DNA of 64,000 bases. Source: Candidatus Palauibacter polyketidifaciens (GTDB lineage Bacteria > Gemmatimonadota > Gemmatimonadetes > Palauibacterales > Palauibacteraceae). The notes below the pieces were generated by a model. That model searched no databases and had not been told where the DNA came from. It saw nothing but the letters and a program-made list of their open reading frames with translations. Made by a program: the position numbers and the translations under genes. How positions within the stretch are numbered: position 1 is the first letter of the stretch; each line of letters begins with the position of its first letter. Below are positions 50,240 through 57,752 of this stretch, piece by piece. The DNA lies in assembly GCF_947581785.1 (NCBI RefSeq), contig NZ_CANPVO010000020.1, positions 1 through 64,000 of the forward strand, given 5' to 3'.

Positions 50240-51568
50240 CTAGATCACCTGGAAGGTCACCCACTGGGAGACCCAGACGGCGGTCGGTTCACCCTGGTTG
50301 CTCGCGGGGCGGAACCGCATCTGCCGGGCGACTTCCATGGCGGCGCGGTCCAGCACGTCGTTGCCGCTGCTCGTCTTGATCTCCTGGTTGGCAACGGCGC
50401 CGGACAGGTCGACGTACAGCCACATCTCGACCCGGCCGCCGGTACCCGCATTCATCAGGTCGCGCGGATAGGCCCTCTGCAGAACCTGCTGGATCTCGCC
50501 CCCGTTCTGAAGAACCGGGGGCGTGTCGTACGCGACGGAGGTCGTCCGCTCCGCCTGCGCGGCCCTCTCGGCCAGGAGGGCCAGCGGGTTCTCCTCGATA
50601 GGGAGACCCCGGTCGGCATCGGCTTCGGGCGCGGGAGCATCCATCGACGCCTCGGGCTGCGGGGTGCCCAGCACGAGAATGAGGGCGAGCGCCGCCACGC
50701 CGGAAGCGCCCAGGGTTCTCGGAATGCGGAGCCGGGCCAGTGGCTCGGTCATGCGGCGCAGCCGCTTCTCCACGGCCGGCTTGCGTTCGGCGAAGGCGGC
50801 CGCGGCCAGCAGTGGCGCGGAGACACGACCTCCCACCGTGATGAGGGCATCCGCGTAGTCGCGCGGGGACTCTCCCCGTTCCAGCACGCGTCGGTCGCAG
50901 TCGAACTCGATCGCCAGCCGCAGCCGCGATGCCTGCCACCACAGGAACACGTTCCACGGCATCAGCACGAGGGCCGCGACCGCCGCGGCGAAGAGACGGT
51001 GGTCACCGGCGCATTGGTGTTCGTGCTCGTGCAGGAAGACCAGGCGCAACAGCCGGTCTTCGAGTTCGGGGATCCACCTCGGCATCACGACGACCGAGCG
51101 CCGGATTCCGACCACGGCCGGGCCCCGGTCATCCGCGATCATGACCCGCGATCCGAGGACGCAACCCGGCGTCCACGTCCGCATTTCCGACCGCAGGCGC
51201 CCGTACGCCCGCCCGAGATGGAGGAGCATCCCCACCGCGAGCAACACCCAGACCCCACCCGCGAGGACACTCATCGCGCCGGTATCGAACCACGCCGTGG
51301 GCACCGCCTCGAGCGCAGCGGGCGCGGAGGCCACGACCACCGGCTCGCTCAACCACACGAGAGGAGCCCAGGGTGCCGCGCCGATGCCCGGGAAGAGGCC
51401 GGGAGCGAGAAACGCCGCGAACGGGAGCGTCACGGAGCCGACGATCGCCGCGAACCAGCCCCAGCGCACGGGCTTCCGGAAGTGACCCAGAGCCCGCTCG
51501 GTCGCGAATGCGGCCAGGGCGAGGAGTCCCGAAATCAACAGGCAGTATCCGATCCAGGCGATGACCAT
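50240..51568 (-). CDS. M56 (BlaR1-like) membrane metallopeptidase with TonB C-terminal domain
   Basis: The 442-residue protein has about four membrane segments in its first 125 residues and a cytosolic-type zinc peptidase with H-E-H-E-H at 180-184, matching HExxH. L-R-L-A-I-E-F-D-C-D-R-R-V-L is the downstream glutamate/Asp block. A further membrane segment (about 288-305) leads to a TonB-C-like domain (about 365-442; G-G-R-V-E-M-W-L-Y-V-D-L-S-G). M56 proteins sense envelope signals and cleave BlaI-type repressors; here TonB-C replaces the beta-lactam sensor. Its ATG is preceded by GAAGGAG, which is the remaining tip of a lost blaI copy. It is the distal and shorter of two paralogs. Confidence 0.88.
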   Translation of the reverse strand: MVIAWIGYCLLISGLLALAAFATERALGHFRKPVRWGWFAAIVGSVTLPFAAFLAPGLFPGIGAAPWAPLVWLSEPVVVASAPAALEAVPTAWFDTGAMSVLAGGVWVLLAVGMLLHLGRAYGRLRSEMRTWTPGCVLGSRVMIADDRGPAVVGIRRSVVVMPRWIPELEDRLLRLVFLHEHEHQCAGDHRLFAAAVAALVLMPWNVFLWWQASRLRLAIEFDCDRRVLERGESPRDYADALITVGGRVSAPLLAAAAFAERKPAVEKRLRRMTEPLARLRIPRTLGASGVAALALILVLGTPQPEASMDAPAPEADADRGLPIEENPLALLAERAAQAERTTSVAYDTPPVLQNGGEIQQVLQRAYPRDLMNAGTGGRVEMWLYVDLSGAVANQEIKTSSGNDVLDRAAMEVARQMRFRPASNQGEPTAVWVSQWVTFQVI

Positions 51569-51572
51569 GTCC

Positions 51573-51611
51573 CTACTCCTTCGAGGTCAGGCGTTCGTGC
51601 ATCCCTTCCAG
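51573..51611 (-). pseudogene. C-terminal remnant of a duplicated blaI-type gene
   Basis: On the minus strand this stretch codes L-E-G-M-H-E-R-L-T-S-K-E-stop, matching the intact regulator's terminus L-R-G-M-V-D-E-R-L-S-S-K-E-stop with a one-codon gap. The sequence from GAAGGAGTAG through the ATG of the following M56 gene is identical in both copies. The rest of the repressor is gone, replaced by about 10 bp before the preceding stop. It seems to survive because it supplies the ribosome site for the M56 gene. Confidence 0.78.
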
Positions 51612-51621
51612 GGCCGGGGTT

Positions 51622-53568
51622 CTACCGGCCGCCAGCCCCCGCCCTCTCTTTCGTCGTGATTTCGATCACGCCGTGTTGGGCCTTCTCCCCGTACGTCTCT
51701 GTGGCACGCTCACCTCTCACGATCGTGACATGATCGATGTCGAGTGTGCCGAACTCCGACAGCCCCGCAGCGTCGGAAATCACGCCATCGATGACGATCA
51801 GCGGATCGGGCATGTTCCCCGAACGGGGCACGATCGCGAAGTCCAGCAAGCCATCCCCGTCGACATCGTCGAGGACCGCCGTGCGAACGATGTCTTCGAT
51901 CTCGAGGCCACGGTCGGTAGCGGGCGGCGTTCGGGAGGGGGCTCCTTCCCTCATGCGGCTCATCAGGAAGGATGGGCGGTCAGCCGCCGGAGACTCGCTG
52001 TCCGCAGCGCCGTCCTTCGTCGTGATCTCGATCACGCCGTTCGTGGCGCGCTCGCCGTACAACTCGATGGCCGCGCTCCCCTTGATGACCTCGACGTGGT
52101 CGATATCGAGGGCCCGGAGGTCTGCCATGCTCGTGCCCTCGGATTGAATGACGCCGTCGACGATGACGAGCGGAGCATCCTCATCGGTTGGGGAAGAACT
52201 CCGGGCGGGGGCGGTGTCCGCATCGCTCGCCATCTGGAAGGTGATCCACTGGGCAATCCAGACGTCGGTCGGCTGGTCGCGGTTCATCGCGGGCTCGAAG
52301 CGCATCGTCGCGACGACATCCGCGGCGGCGGCGTCCAGGTCGCTGTTGCCGCTGCTCGTCTTGAGTTCCGTGTTGCGAACCATGCCGGACGTGTCGACGT
52401 ACAGCCACATCTCGACCCGCCCGCCGATGCCCGCTGCCTTCAGGTTCGACGGGTAGGCTTGAACCAGCGCGTTGGATACTTCCGCCGCGTTCTGAAGCAC
52501 CGGAGGCCTGTCGAACGCGATGAAGGACGGCCGGTCGCCGCGCCCGACGGCCTCCTCGTCGGGCACCACCGGGGGCACCCAGTCACTGGCTTCGGAGGGC
52601 GGAGTCACTGTCGCGGTGGGCGCTTCCGGCGCGTTCATGCCGCTCTCGGGCCCGGGGCAGCCGAGTACGAAGAGGACGGCGACCATGGCCAGCCCCGAGG
52701 CGCCGAGCGTGCGGAACAGGCGCATGTTGGCGGGCGGCTCGGTCATGCGGCGCAGGCGTCGCTCCACGGCCGGCTTGCGTTCGGCGAAGGCGGCAGCGGC
52801 GAGCAGCGACCCGGAGACGCGGCTTCCCACCGTGATGAGGGCGTCCGCGTAGTCGCGCGGCGACTCTCCCCGACCGAGCACGCGACGGTCGCAGTCGAAC
52901 TCGATCGCGAGCCGCAGCCGGGACACCTGCCACCACGCGACCGGGTTCCAAGGCATCAGGACGAGCGCCGTAACCGCCGCCGCGAAGAGCCGATGGTCGC
53001 CGGCGCGCTGATGCTCCCGCTCGTGGAGGAAGACGAGGCGGAGCAGTCTGTCGTCGAGTTCGGGGATCCACTTCGGCATCACGACGACCGAGCGCCGGAT
53101 CCCGACGACGGCCGGCCCCCGCTCGTCGGAGAACATGACCGGCGACCCCGCCACGCGGCCCGGCCGCCACGTCCGCATCTCCGACCGCAGCCGGCCGTAG
53201 ACGCGTCCGACGTAGCCGATCATGGCAGCGGCCATGGCCAGCCAGCCCCACCCCAGCACCGCACCCACGGCCACCGCATCGAAACCTCCACCAGCCGCCG
53301 CGGCCGTTGCGGGCAGCTCCGCAGCCGTGGTTGCGGCCGGCAGACCGCTCAACCCGACGCCCGGCGCGACGGACGACACCCCGAAGCCGGGAAGGAGTCC
53401 GGGCGCGAAGAAGGCGACGACGGGCACCGTCACGGATCCGACGATCGCCGCGAACCACGCCCAGCGCACGGGCGTCCGGAAGTGACCCAGCGCCCGCTCC
53501 GAGGCGAAGGCGGCCAGGGCGAGGAGTCCCGAAATCAACAGGCAGTATCCGATCCAGGCGATGACCAT
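51622..53568 (-). CDS. M56 metallopeptidase-TonB-C fusion extended by two plug-like repeats
   Basis: The 648-residue paralog of the next gene has membrane segments in the first 125 residues, H-E-R-E-H at 182-186, F-D-C-D-R-R-V-L at 224-231, a membrane segment at 290-304 ending in a lone lipobox-like F-V-L-G-C, and a TonB-C domain at about 365-447. Two repeats then follow, 466-518 and 589-641. Each reads P-L-V/I-I-D-G-V-I ... L-D-I-D-H-V-x-I-x-K/R-G ... Y-G-E-x-A-x-x-G-V-I-E-I-T-T-K, the turn signature of TonB-receptor plugs. ATG 53568 lies 4 bp past the repressor stop. It should sense or relay envelope signals to the BlaI-type repressor encoded upstream. Confidence 0.87.
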   Translation of the reverse strand: MVIAWIGYCLLISGLLALAAFASERALGHFRTPVRWAWFAAIVGSVTVPVVAFFAPGLLPGFGVSSVAPGVGLSGLPAATTAAELPATAAAAGGGFDAVAVGAVLGWGWLAMAAAMIGYVGRVYGRLRSEMRTWRPGRVAGSPVMFSDERGPAVVGIRRSVVVMPKWIPELDDRLLRLVFLHEREHQRAGDHRLFAAAVTALVLMPWNPVAWWQVSRLRLAIEFDCDRRVLGRGESPRDYADALITVGSRVSGSLLAAAAFAERKPAVERRLRRMTEPPANMRLFRTLGASGLAMVAVLFVLGCPGPESGMNAPEAPTATVTPPSEASDWVPPVVPDEEAVGRGDRPSFIAFDRPPVLQNAAEVSNALVQAYPSNLKAAGIGGRVEMWLYVDTSGMVRNTELKTSSGNSDLDAAAADVVATMRFEPAMNRDQPTDVWIAQWITFQMASDADTAPARSSSPTDEDAPLVIVDGVIQSEGTSMADLRALDIDHVEVIKGSAAIELYGERATNGVIEITTKDGAADSESPAADRPSFLMSRMREGAPSRTPPATDRGLEIEDIVRTAVLDDVDGDGLLDFAIVPRSGNMPDPLIVIDGVISDAAGLSEFGTLDIDHVTIVRGERATETYGEKAQHGVIEITTKERAGAGGR

Positions 53569-53572
53569 GTCC

Positions 53573-53944
53573 CTACTCCTTCGAGCTGAGGCGTTCGTCC
53601 ACCATGCCGCGCAGGTTCTCGAGGTCCTCCTTCGAGAGCGCACGGTCGGAGACGAGGTGCGTGAGCAGCAGTTCGGGCGACCCCTGGAACATCTTCTGAA
53701 CCAGCCGGCGCACCGCGCTCGCGCCGGCGCAGTCGCGCCCCACGAGCGTGTGATAGCGGTAGGCCTTCCCCTCCTGGGTGTGCCCCACGTACCCCTTCTC
53801 CTCCAGCGTCCGGAGGATCGTGAGCACGGTGGTGTAGGCCAGCTCGTCGCCGAGGCGTTCCTGCACCTCCGCGACGGTCGAGGCCCCTCTCTCCCACAGC
53901 ACCGCCATGAGGTCGAGTTCCCGCGTCGTGAACTTGATCTCCAC
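53573..53944 (-). CDS. BlaI/MecI-family repressor
   Basis: The 123-residue winged-helix repressor has the N-terminal T-T-R-E-L-D-L-M-A-V-L-W-E-R-G and Y-T-T-V-L-T-I-L-R-T-L-E-E-K-G-Y-V recognition helices typical of BlaI/MecI/CopY, and a C-terminal dimerisation helix. BlaI proteins dimerise on inverted repeats and are cleaved or displaced when an M56 partner is activated. It precedes the two M56 genes; its stop lies 4 bp before the second start and its 3' end supplies that gene's ribosome site. It probably represses the operon from the inverted repeat at 54072-54085. Confidence 0.92.
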   Translation of the reverse strand: MEIKFTTRELDLMAVLWERGASTVAEVQERLGDELAYTTVLTILRTLEEKGYVGHTQEGKAYRYHTLVGRDCAGASAVRRLVQKMFQGSPELLLTHLVSDRALSKEDLENLRGMVDERLSSKE

Positions 53945-54042
53945 GAGACAGGTCCTTTCGTCCCGAACCGTCAGCGTCGCCCCCCGCAGCGGCCGCCCGT
54001 CGCCGAAGCGACGGCGGGCCGAGCGGGCATCATTCCCGATTG

Positions 54043-54085
54043 AGCGTAAACGCGTCAGGATGCCGCTGTCAACTAGACACGTAGT
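54043..54085 (-). promoter_or_regulatory. Candidate promoter and operator of the blaI-M56 operon
   Basis: On the minus strand TTGACA (54072-54067) and TACGCT (54048-54043) are 18 nt apart. ACTAGACACGTAGT (54072-54085), an inverted repeat with 4-bp arms, touches the -35 and is positioned as an operator. It is about 100 bp upstream of the repressor start. Confidence 0.45.
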
Positions 54086-54148
54086 AGAAACGTCCGAGGG
54101 ACCCCGCCTCTGACAGGGCGCGGGAGGCGGGGCAGATGCCGCAGGCTG

Positions 54149-57100
54149 CTAAACGCGCAACCAGTTGTGTGCGAAGCGCACGAACCAGGAGGCGCCCGCG
54201 GACCGCAGGAAGCCGCAGGCCTCGCGTTGATCGCCGGGCCGGTTGGGTGGAGCGTAAGTGCCGGCCAACACTCTCAGCTTCTCGGCGCTCAGCCTGTCTA
54301 TCTCGGCGGTATGATCCGCCGCTTCGATGAGACCGGCGATGGTCTTTCGGCGATCGCGAGTCCCCATCGCCGCGGCACGAAACCAGGTCACCAGGTAGAG
54401 GTCGTTCTCCCCCACTACGGCGGAACAGTCCTCCAGCGACTCGAGGCAGGCCTCGACCTCGCGCTGATCGTCGTCGGCCATCGCCAGGAGGCCGGTGAGC
54501 GCCCATGCCTGCGCCGCGAACGGATGCCGACCCGTGTGCCCGGAACCCCGGAGCAACTGCTCCATGTATTCCCGGCAGAGAGCGTAGTCCCCCTTGAAGA
54601 AGACGCACTGCGCCTGATTCAGCAGGGCGTAGGCCCGGGCTTTGGGTGGACTCTCGAGCTCCTCGTCGATCGCGCGGCTGCGGCCGAGTTCATCGAGCGC
54701 CCGTTCGAAGTTGCCGAGTTCGAGCAGCACCGCACCCAGGTTGTTGAGGTTCGCGGATTCGTGTCGGTTCTCGTTGCAGCTCTCCGAGGTGTCTTCCAGC
54801 AACTGGAGGGCGTCATGAAGACGCGCGCCTCGCATGGCCACCCAGAACTCCGCGGCGGTGGCGGCGCGGAGACCCTCGTAGCCGAGCCGGACAAGCCCGT
54901 GACGGCAGGTCTCGAGAACTCGGCGAGCCTCCGCAAGGCCGCTCTGACCTCCAACCCGATGGAAGAGAAGCCGAAACGCGTCGCACCAGACACCTGCGTA
55001 ATCGGCGTCCTCGGGGACGATCCCGCGGAGGCGCGTACGGAACCTCTCGAGACGGGGCTTGCCGTTGCGCCGGGGCGTAGCTTCCGTCGCGTCGAGGACA
55101 GCGGTCTGCATCGCCAGCGCGCGGATTAGCGCCGGGTCGGTCGCATGCCCCAGAGACTCCGCGAGATTCTGACGGTGGAGATCCGTCGCGAGTCGATCTC
55201 CCGCCGCCAACGCCGCCCGCGCCAACGCCAGGTGGACGCGGCTCAGGTCGTTCCCGGTGTCGGCCACGGCGGCAATCTGGTGAAGGACGCTCATGGCCCG
55301 CCGAAACCGTCCCCGCTGCAACTCGGCCTCCGAGAGGAGGAGGCCGGAACGCAGGCGGTCGGCCCCGCCACTGGCATGCTCGAACGCCAACGCCGCCGCC
55401 TCACCCGCTACCGGTGACCGACCCTCCCCCAACGCCCCCTTTGCCACCTCACAGGCCAGACTGAAGGCGCGGGAGGACTCTCCGGCCGCGGCGAGCTCGG
55501 AGGCGGCCGCCGCCCGCGCGCCGAGACCCGCGTTCTCGAGGACTCCGGCCGCCGCCCGGTGTACCTGCGCCCTCTCGTCCGGCGGCAGATTCCACGCGAG
55601 CACGGCACCGGCCAGGGGGCGGCTCAACGTCCATCGATCCGTTTCGGAGTGTAACCAGCCCTTGGCGCGGAGCCCTTCAACAGCACCCCCACTCGAATCT
55701 GCGCCCACGATCGATTCGGCGTGGGCCCGTGCCGGGCGCGTGAGCAGCACCAACGTCGCCGCCAGTCGTCCTTCCCGGAGCGAGAGCGTCTCCAGTTGAT
55801 CGCCGACGAGCGAACGAACCTCGGTGGACCGCTCGTAGGCCAATCGCCCGCCCGATTCCCGGTCGCCGACGGTCGTCGGGCTGAAGTTGTGACGCATCCA
55901 CACCCTGAGGATGGCCCGGGCCAGAGCCGGATTGCCGCCGGAGAGCCTGGCGCATTCAGTCGCCTGTACCGGACTGCAGCCCCTCTCGGTTGCCTGAAGC
56001 GACGCCGCACACGCGTCGGTGGTGAGTGGATCGAAGGTGATCACGAAGTCCACGAGACGCGCGGCTTCTGCCCGCCGAGCCACGTCCGGGTTCGAAAAGC
56101 CGACCACCATGGCGCCCGGGAAATCCGCGGTCCGCATGACTTCATCCACGGTGGTCCAATCCGGAACGTCGGCCCTGATGACGATGAGTCGGGTCTTTCG
56201 AGGGTATCGGCCCAGCTCCGAGGCCAGATTCTCGCGCGTCCCCGCAAGGTCCGGCGGAAGCCACTGCACCGACCCTCCACCGCTGGATACGAATCTGGCG
56301 AAGTCCCGCACGACGTCTTCCCGTCCGAGACCGCGCTCGCCGGCCAGAGCCAACCGTATGGGCACCGCGCGGGACGAACGGAGAGCGAGGCTCAGCTGGC
56401 GGAACTCTCCTCCTCGATCCGACATCCGCGGTTCCCGGCGCTCGCGGACGACCAGGGGTGCGGCGTCAAGCTGGTTCCGAGCCCACGCCGCCGTCTCCGT
56501 CAGCTCCGTGGCGCTGGCGACCCAACCGCATTTCTCCAGCGCTCGGTAGTAGGAAAGGGCGGAGGCGTAGTCGCCCTTCATGCACAAGGCACGCATGAGG
56601 GTGCTGTGCGCGTGTTCGTCGAACTCGTTCTGCCTCACGAGCCGGAGCGCAGCCAGACACGTCCGGTCCCAGTCGCCGCTCTCCTCGGCGGCTTGTTGCA
56701 CGGTCTTGAGCGCCATGGCGACCAGGACGCGACAACGCTCCCGTTCGCCGTCCAGCCAGCGCTCGAACTCGTCCGCTCCCAGGTTGAGCAGACCGGGGGC
56801 GAAGTCTCCCCGGTACAGATCGATGACGGTCTCGTGGTCCCTGGCCTGGAACGCCCGTTCGAATGCATCGAGTTCGTATGTGATCCGCTGCGGCACGAGT
56901 CGGACCGTGTTGGCGTCCACGGTGATCACCGGACCCATGGACGACCGGATGTCGTAGAGTGCCTGGCTGAGCGAGTGTCGCGCTTTTCTGTCGCGACTGT
57001 CCCACAGGAGATCGGCGAGCGTCTCCCGCATGTGGACGGTTCCGGGGTGTGCAACGAGATACAGCAGGAGACCCGTGTGCTTCCGTGACCGCAGCGGGAT

Positions 57101-57157
57101 CCTTGCCCCGCGTGGGTCCGAGGTCGCGACCTCGCCGAAGCAGCGCAGCGTAAGCAT
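54149..57157 (-). CDS. Large SARP-type transcriptional regulator (BTAD domain)
   Basis: The 1002-residue regulator has an N-terminal OmpR-like winged helix (about 1-90; R-S-R-K-H-T-G-L-L-L-Y-L-V). A BTAD bacterial transcriptional activation domain follows (about 95-240; F-E-R-W-L-D-G-E-R-E-R-C and A-L-x-Y-Y-R-A-L-E-K). The middle, where related regulators carry an AAA/NB-ARC ATPase, begins R-L-A-L-A-G-E-R-G-L-G-R-E-D-V, but lacks the G-K-T/S of Walker A. The remaining helical repeats (about 600-950) resemble TPR-like scaffolds. Its likely role is a promoter-specific activator sensing a protein or metabolite. The start follows AAAGGAAC. An AT-rich promoter lies upstream. Target genes are unknown. 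Confidence 0.87.
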   Translation of the reverse strand: MLTLRCFGEVATSDPRGARIPLRSRKHTGLLLYLVAHPGTVHMRETLADLLWDSRDRKARHSLSQALYDIRSSMGPVITVDANTVRLVPQRITYELDAFERAFQARDHETVIDLYRGDFAPGLLNLGADEFERWLDGERERCRVLVAMALKTVQQAAEESGDWDRTCLAALRLVRQNEFDEHAHSTLMRALCMKGDYASALSYYRALEKCGWVASATELTETAAWARNQLDAAPLVVRERREPRMSDRGGEFRQLSLALRSSRAVPIRLALAGERGLGREDVVRDFARFVSSGGGSVQWLPPDLAGTRENLASELGRYPRKTRLIVIRADVPDWTTVDEVMRTADFPGAMVVGFSNPDVARRAEAARLVDFVITFDPLTTDACAASLQATERGCSPVQATECARLSGGNPALARAILRVWMRHNFSPTTVGDRESGGRLAYERSTEVRSLVGDQLETLSLREGRLAATLVLLTRPARAHAESIVGADSSGGAVEGLRAKGWLHSETDRWTLSRPLAGAVLAWNLPPDERAQVHRAAAGVLENAGLGARAAAASELAAAGESSRAFSLACEVAKGALGEGRSPVAGEAAALAFEHASGGADRLRSGLLLSEAELQRGRFRRAMSVLHQIAAVADTGNDLSRVHLALARAALAAGDRLATDLHRQNLAESLGHATDPALIRALAMQTAVLDATEATPRRNGKPRLERFRTRLRGIVPEDADYAGVWCDAFRLLFHRVGGQSGLAEARRVLETCRHGLVRLGYEGLRAATAAEFWVAMRGARLHDALQLLEDTSESCNENRHESANLNNLGAVLLELGNFERALDELGRSRAIDEELESPPKARAYALLNQAQCVFFKGDYALCREYMEQLLRGSGHTGRHPFAAQAWALTGLLAMADDDQREVEACLESLEDCSAVVGENDLYLVTWFRAAAMGTRDRRKTIAGLIEAADHTAEIDRLSAEKLRVLAGTYAPPNRPGDQREACGFLRSAGASWFVRFAHNWLRV

Positions 57158-57253
57158 GTTCCTTTCTCCCCTGAGAGATTGACGTGGCGGCAGTGGTTCT
57201 GTCGCCCGAGAACTACTTACGGGGGAGATATCTACATGGTATCAACATATTGT

Positions 57254-57281
57254 GATATAATAAGATAAAGCGATGTGTCGA
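57254..57281 (-). promoter_or_regulatory. Candidate promoter of the SARP regulator in an AT-rich island
   Basis: On the minus strand TCGACA (57281-57276) and TATATC (57259-57254) are 16 nt apart. They lie in a sharply AT-rich island (57228-57269: 33 of 42 bases A or T) in otherwise GC-rich DNA, with the palindrome-like ATAT-TGTG-ATAT at 57247-57258. The regulator starts about 97 bp downstream. Confidence 0.42.
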
Positions 57282-57332
57282 ACTCGTCGACCGCACATTC
57301 AACCCCTCTGAATTGGGGGGTCGGACGAACGT

Positions 57333-57620
57333 TTACCGGAGGGTGTCGAGCGCTCTCAGGATCGCCGCCTCGATCTCGTCCAACAGCTCCGGCCAGTCGA
57401 GCGTTGCGGTCTTCGTCACCGTGATGAAGTTCTCGACGATGAGCAGGGCCCGGACTCCATCGACCTCGAACAGGCGCGCCGCCAGCGGGTCTTCGGCGGC
57501 GGACTCGGGATCGAAATAGCTCCGGCTCCCCTTGCCGGGGATGTCGCGGTCCAGGACGAACTTCGCCGCGTGCGGGTTCGGGGTCCCCTCAACCGTGATC
57601 TGGATATCGGAGTCTGTCAT
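57333..57620 (-). CDS. Nfu/NifU N-terminal domain protein
   Basis: The 95-residue protein has the Nfu_N (PF08712-like) sequence E-G-T-P-N-P-H-A-A-K-F-V-L, a structural core often attached to Fe-S scaffold proteins, followed by F-E-V-D-G-V-R-A-L-L-I-V-E-N-F-I-T-V-T-K. The C-terminal CxxC NifU domain that carries the cluster is absent, so it may assist another scaffold or act alone. ATG 57620 begins 9 residues before homology. It is divergent from the PIG-L operon (132 bp gap). No Fe-S genes are adjacent. Confidence 0.87.
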   Translation of the reverse strand: MTDSDIQITVEGTPNPHAAKFVLDRDIPGKGSRSYFDPESAAEDPLAARLFEVDGVRALLIVENFITVTKTATLDWPELLDEIEAAILRALDTLR

Positions 57621-57752
57621 CGGGTCCCGAGTTGAAGCCGTGGATGCGATGCGTTTGAGTATCGGCGGGCTGGGCTCGCTCGCAAGGCCTCCTTGCCCGG
57701 ACTTCCGCCCGCGGACACGATGCGAACGCGGACCCACGGACCTGGATGATCC

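Noticed and set aside
54149-57157. An ATPase assignment for the SARP regulator
   Set aside because: The candidate P-loop lacks the essential Gly-Lys-Thr/Ser, so ATP use cannot be claimed.
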